Shown here: one piece after another, positions 46,261 to 55,258 of the stretch
Layout: every line of letters starts with the position of its first letter
How positions within the stretch are numbered: position 1 is the first letter of the stretch
NCBI RefSeq assembly: GCF_000424065.1
Contig: NZ_AUJE01000014.1
Coordinates: 36,326-100,325, forward strand
Length of the DNA stretch: 64,000 nt
Direction: 5' to 3'
DNA from: Selenomonas ruminantium subsp. ruminantium ATCC 12561
GTDB taxonomy: Bacteria; Bacillota; Negativicutes; Selenomonadales; Selenomonadaceae
Made by a program: the position numbers and the translations under genes
The notes under the pieces: generated by a model
The model's input: the letters and a program-made list of their open reading frames with translations, nothing else
Databases searched by the model: none
Told to the model about the DNA's origin: nothing

Positions 46261-47460
46261 ATGGGCAGCTTAACCGGCAAGAAAATTGTTTTGGGCGTGA
46301 CGGGAGGCATCGCCGCTTACAAGGCGGTGGAGATTGCCTCCCGTCTCCGTAAGGCGGGAGCGGAAGTCCATGTTGTTATGACTCGTGAGGCCACAGAGTT
46401 TGTTACCGAGCTGACCTTCCGGGAAATTACCGGCCAGCCCGTGACCGTGGATATGTGGGCCAAGGTCACGAATTTCAACGTGGAGCATATTGCGTTGGCC
46501 AATTTGGCCGATATTATGCTGATTGCTCCGGCTACGGCCAATATCATTGCCAAGACCGCTGCGGGTATTGCCGATGATATGCTGACGACTACGATATTGG
46601 CAACTAAGGCACCGCTTATCCTGGCGCCGGCCATGAATACCAATATGTATGAAAATCCCGTAACGCAGAAAAATATCGCGGAATTAAAAAGCCGGGGCGT
46701 GCAGATTATCGAACCGGCCTCCGGGCATTTGGCCTGCGGTGTGGAAGGCAAGGGCCGTCTGCCGGAACCGGCAGAAATTGTCCAGTTTGTTCTGGATTTT
46801 GCCGCTGGTGAACAGCGTCTCAAGGGCAAAAAAATCATCGTTACGGCTGCCGGAACCATTGAACCCTTGGACCCGGTGCGCTTTTTAGGCAACCGCTCTA
46901 CGGGCAAGATGGGCTATGCCATTGCCGCTGAGGCGGCCAAACAGGGCGCAGAAGTCCTGCTTGTTTCCGGCCCAAGCAACCTGCCTGACCCGGCGGGGGT
47001 GCGTACGATACGCATTCAGACGGCGCTGGAAATGCAGGCGGCAGTGCAGGAAGCCTATGCTGCGGCAGATGCTGTCATCATGTCGGCGGCAGTGGCGGAT
47101 TATCGACCCAAAACAGTAGCGAAAGAAAAAATCAAAAAGAGCGATGATGAACTGGTCTTGCATCTGGAACGCAACCCGGATATTTTGTATGGTCTGGGGC
47201 AGCACAAGGCGCGGCAGATTCTCGTGGGCTTTGCGGCAGAAACCTGCAATGTGGAGGAATATGCCAAAAAGAAGCTCGTGAAGAAAAATCTCGATTTCAT
47301 TGTCGCGAACGATGTATCCGCCAGTGATGCAGGTTTTGCCGTGGACAACAACCGGGTGCAGATTTATACCCGTGATGGCGGCTGTGAAAAATATCCTTTG
47401 ATGAGCAAGCAGGAATTAGCCGGGATTATATTGAATAAGATAGCAGAGCTGATGTCCTGA
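46261..47460 (+). CDS. coaBC: Bifunctional phosphopantothenoylcysteine decarboxylase / phosphopantothenate-cysteine ligase
   Basis: Two steps of coenzyme A synthesis. The N-terminal flavoprotein domain (about residues 1-185) has GVTGGIAAYKA, the substrate-binding APAMNTNMYENP and SGHLACG; the C-terminal ligase has VTAAGTIEPLDPVRFLGNRS and SAAVADYRP. ATG at 46261 lies one base after the rpoZ stop; the long upstream frame overlaps rpoZ and is spurious. Length of 399 residues is standard. Confidence 0.96.
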   Translation: MGSLTGKKIVLGVTGGIAAYKAVEIASRLRKAGAEVHVVMTREATEFVTELTFREITGQPVTVDMWAKVTNFNVEHIALANLADIMLIAPATANIIAKTAAGIADDMLTTTILATKAPLILAPAMNTNMYENPVTQKNIAELKSRGVQIIEPASGHLACGVEGKGRLPEPAEIVQFVLDFAAGEQRLKGKKIIVTAAGTIEPLDPVRFLGNRSTGKMGYAIAAEAAKQGAEVLLVSGPSNLPDPAGVRTIRIQTALEMQAAVQEAYAAADAVIMSAAVADYRPKTVAKEKIKKSDDELVLHLERNPDILYGLGQHKARQILVGFAAETCNVEEYAKKKLVKKNLDFIVANDVSASDAGFAVDNNRVQIYTRDGGCEKYPLMSKQELAGIILNKIAELMS

Positions 47461-47480
47461 TGCAATAAAGGAGGCGCGCT

Positions 47481-47789
47481 ATGCCCAAAGTGACCCGTGA
47501 AGATATTCCCAACTGGTTTCAGCGCAAGACCGGTTTCAACGTAGATGTGGAAGAACTGAAGAAAGCGGCAGAACTTGACCGCATAGCCTGCGCCGACGAG
47601 CCGATGAAGATGATGCGTGACCTTTGGGGCATAACGCCCAGGGACTGCGAAAAGATACTGGGCGCACCCAGCCGCACGGTGGAAATGTGGTTTCATAAGA
47701 AGGCCTCGCGGCCGCCCTCCTGGGTCGTGCGCCTTATCGTGGAAAAATGCGCGGAACTGCATGAGCGCAGAATGCAGCGAAAAAAATAA
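47481..47789 (+). CDS. Small helix-turn-helix-like protein of unknown function
   Basis: 102 residues, basic. The C-terminal half, ITPRDCEKILGAPSRTVEMW followed by a PPSWVVRLIVEKC helix, resembles a DNA-binding HTH similar to those in phage or antitoxin-like regulators. AAGGAGG precedes the start. It follows coaBC on the same strand and ends at a hairpin terminator, so it may be co-transcribed with coaBC. I do not recognise a named family. Confidence 0.7.
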   Translation: MPKVTREDIPNWFQRKTGFNVDVEELKKAAELDRIACADEPMKMMRDLWGITPRDCEKILGAPSRTVEMWFHKKASRPPSWVVRLIVEKCAELHERRMQRKK

Positions 47790-47795
47790 GGTATT

Positions 47796-47832
47796 AAGGG
47801 CTGACAGGTCAGTTTGACTTGTCAGCCTTTAG
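47796..47832 (+). terminator. Rho-independent terminator
   Basis: An 11-bp stem with one G-T pair (AAGGGCTGACA with TGTCAGCCTTT), topped by an inner GTCA/TGAC stem, ends in TTT. It closes the coaBC-HTH segment. Confidence 0.75.
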
Positions 47833-47881
47833 GGTGTGTTCAGATGGATTTTGTGCATAGCTTGGTAAAGAGGTGTATAAA

Positions 47882-49267
47882 ATGGCTTTATTAGGAACCT
47901 GTGTAGTACCGCATCCGCCCTTGATCCTGCCGGCTGTTGGCAGAGGTGAGGAACAGAAAATCAGCGCCACCATTGCAGCTTATGAAGAAGCGGCAAAATG
48001 GGTGGTCAGTCTGCAGCCGGAAACCATCGTAATCACCAGCCCGCATGCCAAAATGTATGCCGATTATTTGCAGCTGTCCTCCGGGGCCGGGGCTAAGGGC
48101 AGTTTTGCTGGCTTTGGGCATGCGGAACTGCGCTTCGAAGCCGATTATGATGAGTCGCTTGTCGGGCATATTGCCAAACTGGCCGATTCAATCAAGCTGC
48201 CGGCAGGCACTTTGGGCAAGCAGGATGGCAGTCTTGACCATGGCACCATGATTCCGCTGTATTTTTTGCAAAAGGCAGGTTTTGCAGGCAAGATTGTCCG
48301 CATCGGCCTGTCGGGGTTATCCCGTGACCATCACTATGCGTTGGGTGTACTGATTGCCCGGGCGGCTGCTGAATTAAAACGGCGGGTGGTGCTGGTCGCC
48401 AGCGGGGATTTATCCCATAAACTGAAGGCCGATGGCCCCTATGGTTTTGATCCGGCCGGCCCCGTGTTTGACCAACGTATGGGAGATTGCTTTAAGACCG
48501 GTGATTTTCTGCAGCTCATGACAACGCCGGCGGAACTGGCGGATTCGGCAGCCGAATGCGGCCTGCGCTCGTTCTGGATTATGGCAGGGGCTTTGGACAG
48601 GCATCAGGTGCAGGCAAAGCTGCTTGCGCAGGAAGGGCCGTTTGGCGTAGGCTATGCGGTGGCGGTTTTTGCACCTGGGGAATATGATGAATCCCGTAAT
48701 ATTGGCGAGCAGGCGGCGAAGCTGTTCCGCGAGGAAATTGAACGGCGGCACAGCCAGGAAGACGCATATCTGGCTTTGGCGCGTTATTCGCTGGAACATT
48801 ATGTGCGGACGGGCAGGCGGGCGGCACTGCCGGAAAATCTGCCAGCGGAATTGACCGGTCAAAAAGCCGGGGCGTTTGTCAGCATCAAGAAGGACGGTCA
48901 GCTGCGGGGCTGTATTGGTACGATTTTGCCGGTGCGAGAGAGTTTGGCTGAAGAAATCCTCTATAATGCCGTGTCTGCCGGTACCGGCGACCCACGTTTT
49001 TCGCCGGTGAGGGAAGATGAATTGCAGGATTTGCTTTATGATGTGGATGTCCTGTCTGTTCCCGAACCGATTGAGGGGATAGAGCAGCTGGATACCAAGC
49101 GTTACGGCGTAATCGTTGAAGCGGGCAGTCGGCGCGGACTGCTTCTGCCGGATTTAGCCGGTGTGGACACCGTGGAACAGCAGGTGGAAATTGCCCGCAA
49201 AAAGGGCAATATTGGCCCCAATGAAGCCGTGAAATTATGGCGGTTTACGGTGACCAGACATATTTGA
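47882..49267 (+). CDS. Fused MEMO-like (LigB dioxygenase fold) and AMMECR1 domain protein
   Basis: The first 260 or so residues have the class III extradiol-dioxygenase (MEMO-like) fold, with [29 protein letters not shown] and [13 protein letters not shown]. The last 180 form an AMMECR1 domain with [18 protein letters not shown] and [16 protein letters not shown]. Together they correspond to parts B and A of the AmmeMemoRadiSam system, whose radical-SAM third component is not adjacent here. ATG at 47882 is chosen for GAGGTG upstream. The biochemical function of this system is not established to my knowledge. Confidence 0.9.
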   Translation: MALLGTCVVPHPPLILPAVGRGEEQKISATIAAYEEAAKWVVSLQPETIVITSPHAKMYADYLQLSSGAGAKGSFAGFGHAELRFEADYDESLVGHIAKLADSIKLPAGTLGKQDGSLDHGTMIPLYFLQKAGFAGKIVRIGLSGLSRDHHYALGVLIARAAAELKRRVVLVASGDLSHKLKADGPYGFDPAGPVFDQRMGDCFKTGDFLQLMTTPAELADSAAECGLRSFWIMAGALDRHQVQAKLLAQEGPFGVGYAVAVFAPGEYDESRNIGEQAAKLFREEIERRHSQEDAYLALARYSLEHYVRTGRRAALPENLPAELTGQKAGAFVSIKKDGQLRGCIGTILPVRESLAEEILYNAVSAGTGDPRFSPVREDELQDLLYDVDVLSVPEPIEGIEQLDTKRYGVIVEAGSRRGLLLPDLAGVDTVEQQVEIARKKGNIGPNEAVKLWRFTVTRHI

Positions 49268-49288
49268 TTAGTTAGGAAGTGTAAAGTA

Positions 49289-50131
49289 TTGCAGGAAAAT
49301 GTACTGACGAAGAAGATAAATGATGCCTTGGCACAGGCCGCAACGCTGGTGGAGGAGAAGGAGGTTGCAGCAGCAGCGGACATTCTGCGGCAGGAGATTG
49401 AGAGCGTGGAAAAGCTCAACCTCTACAATGATGGACAGGCAGATTATTATGATTTCAATACCCTGATGGAAATGGTGATGTTTCAGAGCCAGCATCCTGA
49501 AATGCAGCCCGTGGCGGATATTGAAGAACCCTTGAACCGCCTGTACGCCATGTATGGCTCTCTGCTCCTGGAACAGGGGAAACTGGATGAAGCCGAAGAG
49601 GCACTGGCCATTGCCATGGATTGGAACCCCATGAGTGCCGATATCGCCTTTGAGCATGCGGAGATTTTCAAGCAGAAGAAGGATTGGGAAAAGCTCAAAG
49701 AACTGACGACCGCGATTTTCCCCATTGCCTACAAGCGCCGGGAAATTGCTCATTGCTACCGCAATTTAGGCTATTACTTCGTGGAAAAACAGATGTGGGA
49801 TGAGGCGGTTGGCTGCTATCTGCTCAGCATGAGTTTTGCCGATGCAGAAGGCCGCTATCAGGCCGAACTGGAACTCAAATATATCCATGAGGAAACGGAA
49901 GGCCAGGCCCAGCGCCCCTCCATTGGTGCCATGCGTTCCTATGGGGAAAAGTACGGTTTTCCCATTGGCCCCGATGCCAAAATCATTGAAACGGCGATGC
50001 AGTATGGCAAGGCGATGCTGGCCAACAAGAAGTATGAACATGCCAATTACTTCTTGGATATCGCCTACAAGCTGACGGAAAGCAAGGAATTAAAGGAGCT
50101 TATCGACAACATCAATAAGGCCCTCAAATAA
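49289..50131 (+). CDS. TPR-like repeat protein of unknown function
   Basis: 280 residues, almost entirely helical, with tetratricopeptide-like stretches: EQGKLDEAEEALAIAMDWNP, REIAHCYRNLGYYFVEKQMW and ANYFLDIAYKLTESKELKEL. No signal peptide or membrane segment. The start appears to be TTG at 49289 with AGGAAG about 10 nt upstream. It follows the MEMO-AMMECR1 gene after 21 bp and may be its partner. Confidence 0.8.
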   Translation: MQENVLTKKINDALAQAATLVEEKEVAAAADILRQEIESVEKLNLYNDGQADYYDFNTLMEMVMFQSQHPEMQPVADIEEPLNRLYAMYGSLLLEQGKLDEAEEALAIAMDWNPMSADIAFEHAEIFKQKKDWEKLKELTTAIFPIAYKRREIAHCYRNLGYYFVEKQMWDEAVGCYLLSMSFADAEGRYQAELELKYIHEETEGQAQRPSIGAMRSYGEKYGFPIGPDAKIIETAMQYGKAMLANKKYEHANYFLDIAYKLTESKELKELIDNINKALK

Positions 50132-50133
50132 GC

Positions 50134-50161
50134 AAAAAAGCCTTCCCCTGGTGGAAAAGGC
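50134..50161 (-). terminator. Rho-independent terminator for the minus-strand ttcA-like gene
   Basis: On the minus strand the stem GCCTTTTCC/GGGGAAGGC closes on a short loop and runs into T6. It lies between convergent genes and may serve the plus strand weakly. Confidence 0.75.
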
Positions 50162-50168
50162 AATAGGA

Positions 50169-50966
50169 TTATTTATTCTTATAGGCAAAATACGTCTGGC
50201 GCATTTCGGCGCGGGTTTTGGCAGCTGGCCAAAGCTCCCCGAGTGCGCCTTTTCGCATGGCGGCGCCCAAGTGGTCATAGAGGTCGGGGATTTCCGGTTC
50301 GAGCCGGGCAATCAGTTCTTTAACCTCCTGTCTTACCGTATGGCCGTCATGGGGGCAGGGGCTTTTTACCGGGTCAAAGCCATGAATATTTATGGCATCA
50401 ATCAACTCGGATTCGCGGAAGTACACCAGCGGGCGGATTACGGTCAACTTCGTGCGGTCAAGGTAGGTGACCGGTGTGAAGGTATGCAGCTGTCCGGAGT
50501 ACAGCAGGCTCATCAGAAAGGTTTCAACGGCATCATCATGGTGATGGGCGTAGGCGATTTTGTTTACGCCGTGTTCCATGGCATAGCGGTTTACTGCGCC
50601 ACGGCGGAAGAACGCACAGGTGTAACAGGGATTTTTGTCCGGCGTCGTGGCGATGGTACCGGCGATATCCACATCAATGATTTCGTAGGGAATGTCCAGT
50701 TCCGCCATAAAGCCTTTGGCGCGTTCAATATCAAAGAGCGCAGGCCGGCCCTGTGCGTCCTTGAATTGCGGATTGATGGTGAGGGCAGACAGCTTAAACT
50801 GCTTGTTCAGGCGTTTTTTGAGAATGGCCATGGCATAAGCTAGGAAAATGCTGTCCTTGCCGCCGGAAATGCCCAGCAGGATATGGTCGCCGTCATTAAT
50901 CATGTCAAATTCCACTACAGCGCGCATGAGTTTGCTGTAGTAGAGCTGGGGAATATTGAGATTCAT
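50169..50966 (-). CDS. TtcA-like tRNA 2-thiocytidine synthetase family ATPase
   Basis: PP-loop ATPase with GISGGKDSIF (about residue 33) and a CYTC pair (about residues 115-118) like the iron-sulfur/thiolation cysteines of TtcA; a further cysteine lies in SPCPHDG. TtcA thiolates C32 of some tRNAs. Length of 265 residues is slightly short for TtcA, and other thiolation ATPases of the same family are possible. It is last in a minus-strand group after hypF and a small membrane gene, and begins with GGAG upstream. Confidence 0.85.
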   Translation of the reverse strand: MNLNIPQLYYSKLMRAVVEFDMINDGDHILLGISGGKDSIFLAYAMAILKKRLNKQFKLSALTINPQFKDAQGRPALFDIERAKGFMAELDIPYEIIDVDIAGTIATTPDKNPCYTCAFFRRGAVNRYAMEHGVNKIAYAHHHDDAVETFLMSLLYSGQLHTFTPVTYLDRTKLTVIRPLVYFRESELIDAINIHGFDPVKSPCPHDGHTVRQEVKELIARLEPEIPDLYDHLGAAMRKGALGELWPAAKTRAEMRQTYFAYKNK

Positions 50967-50984
50967 CGTGTTCTCCTTTAGTCG

Positions 50985-51266
50985 TTAATGTTTATGATTC
51001 CTGAGTAAAAGCAAAAGGTGGCTGCCCAGCATAAAGGGAATGCCTAAAATAAAGATTCCCGCCGCTACGGGCTTACTGGTCGCCAGCCAGGGCGCTGTGC
51101 CAAAGGTCAATGCTCCAGCAAAATTGACCATAGCCAAATAGAAAAAAGCTTTCAGGCGGTAGACCTGTCGAATTTTTTTCAGGCGGTAGAGCGAAAGGGT
51201 GAAGATGGAAATACCGATGGTTTGTACCAGCGTATAGGCCAAAATTTGGCCCAGTGATATCAGCAT
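50985..51266 (-). CDS. Small integral membrane protein
   Basis: 93 residues with three predicted membrane helices (about residues 3-24, 40-60 and 66-88). No motif I recognise. It lies 12 bp downstream of hypF and 18 bp upstream of the ttcA-like gene on the minus strand, so it probably shares their transcript. Confidence 0.65.
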   Translation of the reverse strand: MLISLGQILAYTLVQTIGISIFTLSLYRLKKIRQVYRLKAFFYLAMVNFAGALTFGTAPWLATSKPVAAGIFILGIPFMLGSHLLLLLRNHKH

Positions 51267-51278
51267 GAGGAAACTCCT

Positions 51279-53555
51279 TTATTTATGGTTGAGATGATAC
51301 ATGGCGGCGGCAGCCTGTCCTAAGCAGATACCCCCATCATTGGGCGGCAGCAGGCTGTGGCGCAGAACCGTAAACCCGCGTTCCTGCAATCTGGCGGTGG
51401 TCAGTTCGGTCAGCAGATGATTTTGGAATACGCCGCCGGACAGGGCTACGGTGTTCAGGCCGGTATGTACGCCGGCTTTTTGGCAGGCAGCACCGATGAA
51501 GGCGGCCAGGCAGGCATGGAACAGGTACGCCAGTTTGCCGCAGTCCTCACCGGCCAGCCGCTGCTGCAACAGGAGGGCAAATATCTTGTCCGTGTTAAAG
51601 CTTATGGCAGGGACAGGCAGATTGCCTGAATGTTCATCATGCCATTTCTGCGCGGCGAATTCCAGATACATACTGGCTTCTCCTTCAAAGGTAGAATTGT
51701 TGCGAATGCCTAAGAGGGCACTGACTGCATCGAAGATGCGTCCGGCGCTGGTGCTCTGGATGACGTTGATATCATTATCCAGCATAAAGAACATGGCATT
51801 AAGGTCGCTGTTCTGGCAAAGGTTTAACTGGTGAGTAATTTTCTGCGTTTCTTCTTTATCCTGCGTCAAATCGTAGATCAGGGAAATGGCGATGCGCCAA
51901 CCTTCGCGGCTGGCTTTATCGCCGCCTGCCTGCCGGAAGGGCGTGATGGAATCGAGCCGCTTAAAGCCGGCATAATCCGCCTGTAAAATCTCGCCGCCCC
52001 AGATGGTGCCGTCAGTACCGTAGCCGGTGCCGTCAAAGGAGACACCAATTACCGGTTCATCATAGTCATTTTCGGCCATGCAGGAGAGAATATGGGCATA
52101 GTGGTGTTGGACGGGAAAGAGGGGCAGCCCCAGTTCCTTGGCAATGGTTACGGTATTGTAACGGGGGTGCATATCACAGGCCACGATTTGCGGCTGGCAT
52201 TCGAGCAATGCAGTCAGCCGCTGAATCGTTTCGCGCAGGGCCTGCATGGTGCGCAAATCGCTCATATCGCCCACATAAGGGGAGGGATAGAAGATGTTGT
52301 CACTGCCCACGCAAAAGGTGTTTTTGAGCTCACCGCCAATGCCGAGTACCGCGCCATGCCAGTCATTTTTCAGCATAAAGGGCAGGGGCGCATAGCCGCG
52401 GCTGCGGCGAATCATATAGGGCTTGCCGTCCAGCCAGTCCATCACCGTGTCATCGGCGCGAATGCGAATCTTGCGATTGTGCGACAGCATGAGGTCACAG
52501 AAACCGTCAAGTGCATCAACAGCGTTCTTATCGTCACGGCAGATGGGTGCACCTGCCGGATTGCCGCTGGTCATAATCAGCGTGTCCGGCATGGTCAGCC
52601 CATCGGGATAAGCGAACAATAACATATGTAATGGTGCATAAGGCAGCATTATGCCGATTTTGGGATTGCCGGGCGCAACGACATCTTGGATTTGACCGGT
52701 CATTTTGCGCTTGAGCAGCAGGATGGGTTTTTGATGGCCCGTGAGGATTTCTTCCTGCCCGTCCTCGACAAAACATTCCCGATTGATGGCGGCCATATCG
52801 CGGGCCATAATGGCAAAGGGTTTTACCGGACGGTGTTTCAGCTGGCGCAGGCGCAGGATAGCCTGTTCATTGGTGGCATCACAGCAGAGGTGGAAACCGC
52901 CAATGCCCTTGATGGCCACAATGCCGCCATTGATAATCGTTTGGCGGGTGCGGGTGATGGCCGCAGCCCCGCGCACATTTTCCTCGCCGATGATGTAGAC
53001 TTCTGGCCCGCAGTCATTGCAGCAGACCGGCTGGGCATCATAGCGGCGGGTGGAGGGGCTGTCGTATTCTGCCTGACAGCTGGGGCACATGGGAAATTCG
53101 CCCATGCTTGTGCGCTCCCGGTCATAGGGCATGGAATCGAGGATGGTCAGCCGCGGCCCGCAGGCGGTGCAGTTGATAAAGGGATGGAGATAGCGCTTGT
53201 TCTGCGGGTCAAAGAGTTCTGCCCGGCACTTATCGCAGGTGGCAATATCCGGCGAAACGAAGATGGAGCCCTTTTCCTTGGTGCTTTCGATAATCTGAAA
53301 ATCCTGATAATGTTTGTCTTCGTCAAGGCGCTGACGCGTCAATTTTAAGATGGACGATCGCTCCGGCGGCTCCTGTTCAATAGCCGTGAGAAATTTGTCC
53401 ACAGCTTTCTCGCTGCCCTGAGCATAGACCTCCACATAGGGACCTTTATTGCAGACGCTGCCCAGAATTTGGAATTTTGTCGCCAGCCGTGCGACAAAGG
53501 GCCGAAAACCCACCCCTTGGACGATGCCAAAAATTTTGCTTTGAAAAAGTGCCAT
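51279..53555 (-). CDS. hypF: Carbamoyltransferase HypF
   Basis: Makes the carbamoyl group transferred to HypE as the source of the CN ligands of NiFe hydrogenase. Order: acylphosphatase domain (about residues 1-90), two zinc fingers (CDKCRAEL, CTACGP; CPSCQAEY, CCNDCGP), YrdC-like domain (about 200-380), Kae1-like domain with HHYAHILSCMAEN and GVSFDGTGYG. Length of 758 residues is normal. No other hyp or hydrogenase gene is in the window, so the maturation set is dispersed. Confidence 0.96.
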   Translation of the reverse strand: MALFQSKIFGIVQGVGFRPFVARLATKFQILGSVCNKGPYVEVYAQGSEKAVDKFLTAIEQEPPERSSILKLTRQRLDEDKHYQDFQIIESTKEKGSIFVSPDIATCDKCRAELFDPQNKRYLHPFINCTACGPRLTILDSMPYDRERTSMGEFPMCPSCQAEYDSPSTRRYDAQPVCCNDCGPEVYIIGEENVRGAAAITRTRQTIINGGIVAIKGIGGFHLCCDATNEQAILRLRQLKHRPVKPFAIMARDMAAINRECFVEDGQEEILTGHQKPILLLKRKMTGQIQDVVAPGNPKIGIMLPYAPLHMLLFAYPDGLTMPDTLIMTSGNPAGAPICRDDKNAVDALDGFCDLMLSHNRKIRIRADDTVMDWLDGKPYMIRRSRGYAPLPFMLKNDWHGAVLGIGGELKNTFCVGSDNIFYPSPYVGDMSDLRTMQALRETIQRLTALLECQPQIVACDMHPRYNTVTIAKELGLPLFPVQHHYAHILSCMAENDYDEPVIGVSFDGTGYGTDGTIWGGEILQADYAGFKRLDSITPFRQAGGDKASREGWRIAISLIYDLTQDKEETQKITHQLNLCQNSDLNAMFFMLDNDINVIQSTSAGRIFDAVSALLGIRNNSTFEGEASMYLEFAAQKWHDEHSGNLPVPAISFNTDKIFALLLQQRLAGEDCGKLAYLFHACLAAFIGAACQKAGVHTGLNTVALSGGVFQNHLLTELTTARLQERGFTVLRHSLLPPNDGGICLGQAAAAMYHLNHK

Positions 53556-53762
53556 GCTTATAACTCCTTTATTATAGGGGATAGATTGTGAAAAAAACAG
53601 GATGGTTTTATATTTGCTATTATAGCATGGTCTTTTTACTTGTCACGAATATTATTCATGGGGCTGGATAAAAAAACAATGATAGTGATATAATAAACCA
53701 TATCTTTTTACATATAATGACTGCTTCGCATAGAGAATTTTACATAAAGGGGATTTGATATT

Positions 53763-54509
53763 TTGCAGATGCTTTATGATACTTGGACGGTTTTTTGGCG
53801 TGACTGGGTGGTGCTTAAGCGGCGTCTGGCCAAATTTATTTTAGCTCGTATGGTAGCACCCATGCTTTATCTAGTGGCTTTTGGCTGGGGCTTGGGACGC
53901 AGTATAAATGTTGGAAGCGGCAGTTATTTGGATTTTTTGGTGCCGGGGATACTTGCCCTAAATTCGATGAATATCAGTTTTAACAGCATTACACCAGTAC
54001 ATGCGGAACGTATTTATCATAAAAGTCTGGAGGAGTATATATTAGCACCGATTAAACCTGCATCTTATGTTTTGGGAAAGATACTGGCTGCGGTGCTGCG
54101 TAGTCTTCTGTCCAGTACCATCATCTTATTGTTGGCTTATGGTTTTGGAGCGCAGATTAACCTTTCATTTTGGCTGTGGGCTGTTCTCATATTGAATGCG
54201 ATTATTTTTGCTGAAGTGGGATTTATTGCTGCTATGAAAATCAGTACCTATGAGGAAATGAGTCAGGTAAATACCTATATCTTACTGCCAATGTCCTTTT
54301 TATGTGGTACGTTCTTTACAACGCAGGCATTGCCAGCCGCTTTACGTTGGTTTATCGAGCTTCTTCCACTGACCCATACAAGCACATTGTTGCGGAGCCT
54401 TGCAGCAGGAAATGATTTGGCGTATAGTTCTTTGTTGATTTTGCTGTTGTATGCGGCAGCCGGCTTTGTTATAAGCCGACGAGTATTTCCGGGTACGTTC
54501 AGTTCATAA
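53763..54509 (+). CDS. ABC-2 type transporter permease (orphan)
   Basis: Six predicted membrane helices in 248 residues, resembling NodJ/DrrB-type ABC-2 permeases, with ARMVAPMLYLVAFGWGLG and the C-terminal amphipathic loop followed by FCGTFFTTQALP-like sequence (LCGTFFTTQALPAALRWF). Such permeases need an ATPase, yet none is adjacent on either side. The start is probably TTG 53763, about 9 nt after AAAGGGGAT; ATG 53769 would be spaced 15 nt. Export substrate unknown. Confidence 0.85.
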   Translation: MQMLYDTWTVFWRDWVVLKRRLAKFILARMVAPMLYLVAFGWGLGRSINVGSGSYLDFLVPGILALNSMNISFNSITPVHAERIYHKSLEEYILAPIKPASYVLGKILAAVLRSLLSSTIILLLAYGFGAQINLSFWLWAVLILNAIIFAEVGFIAAMKISTYEEMSQVNTYILLPMSFLCGTFFTTQALPAALRWFIELLPLTHTSTLLRSLAAGNDLAYSSLLILLLYAAAGFVISRRVFPGTFSS

Positions 54510-54548
54510 GGATAACGAATGTAAAACAATAATGCGAACACGGTCGTG

Positions 54549-54577
54549 CTGACTGGTCAATTTTGACTGGTCAGCCG
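54549..54577 (+). terminator. Hairpin built from two TGACTGGTCA palindromes, possible terminator
   Basis: GCTGACTGGTCAA and TTGACTGGTCAGC form a long inverted repeat with a 1-2 nt loop downstream of the ABC-2 permease. There is no T tail, so termination is uncertain. The arms are two copies of a palindrome family seen at seven other places in the window. Confidence 0.5.
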
Positions 54578-54642
54578 CTTGCTATTCGTGCTATACTAAT
54601 AAGGTTACAAGTTTTCTATGTCTATTGGAGTGAACGGACAGA

Positions 54643-55245
54643 ATGATTGGTTTTTTACGGGGGCAGGTAGCGGCGTTGAAGACGGATTACTGCCTGTTGG
54701 ATGTAAATGGTGTGGGCTATCGGGTTTTTGTGGCTGGTTCTACCCGGAATAAATTACGGCTTAAAGAGGAAGCTCAGCTGTTTACTTATATGAATGTCTA
54801 TCAGGACGGCATTACCCTCTATGGATTTGCCAGTGAGGAAGAATACGATATTTTTCAGTTGCTTATTGGCGTGTCGGGCATTGGCCCGAAGGTGGCTTTG
54901 GGGATTTTGTCGGCTATCACTGTGGAGAGCCTTTGCAAGGCAATCCAGAACAAGCAGGCCACGGTGCTGACCAAGTTGCCAGGTATTGGCAAGAAGTCGG
55001 CAGAACGGCTGATTTTGGAACTGAAGGACAAGGTTGCTTTTGCGGCAGCTGATGATGTGGAAGAAATTCTGACACTGGATATGGAAGGGCCGGTTGGCGA
55101 CGATATGATGAGTGAAGCGCAGGCGGCTTTGGTGGCTCTGGGTTACAGCCAGGCCGAAATTGCGCCGGTGCTCAAGAAGGCAACCAAGTGCAAGACAACG
55201 GAAGACGTCATCAAGCTGGCTTTGAAGCAGTTGAATAAATTTTAA
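54643..55245 (+). CDS. ruvA: Holliday junction branch migration subunit RuvA
   Basis: DNA-binding tetramer that targets RuvB to Holliday junctions. N-terminal OB fold, two helix-hairpin-helix motifs (GVSGIGPKVAL and LPGIGKKSAERLI) and a C-terminal RuvB-interacting domain. Length of 200 residues is typical. The ruvA-ruvB pair is 13 bp apart. Confidence 0.97.
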   Translation: MIGFLRGQVAALKTDYCLLDVNGVGYRVFVAGSTRNKLRLKEEAQLFTYMNVYQDGITLYGFASEEEYDIFQLLIGVSGIGPKVALGILSAITVESLCKAIQNKQATVLTKLPGIGKKSAERLILELKDKVAFAAADDVEEILTLDMEGPVGDDMMSEAQAALVALGYSQAEIAPVLKKATKCKTTEDVIKLALKQLNKF

Positions 55246-55258
55246 GGAGGGGTGAGGC

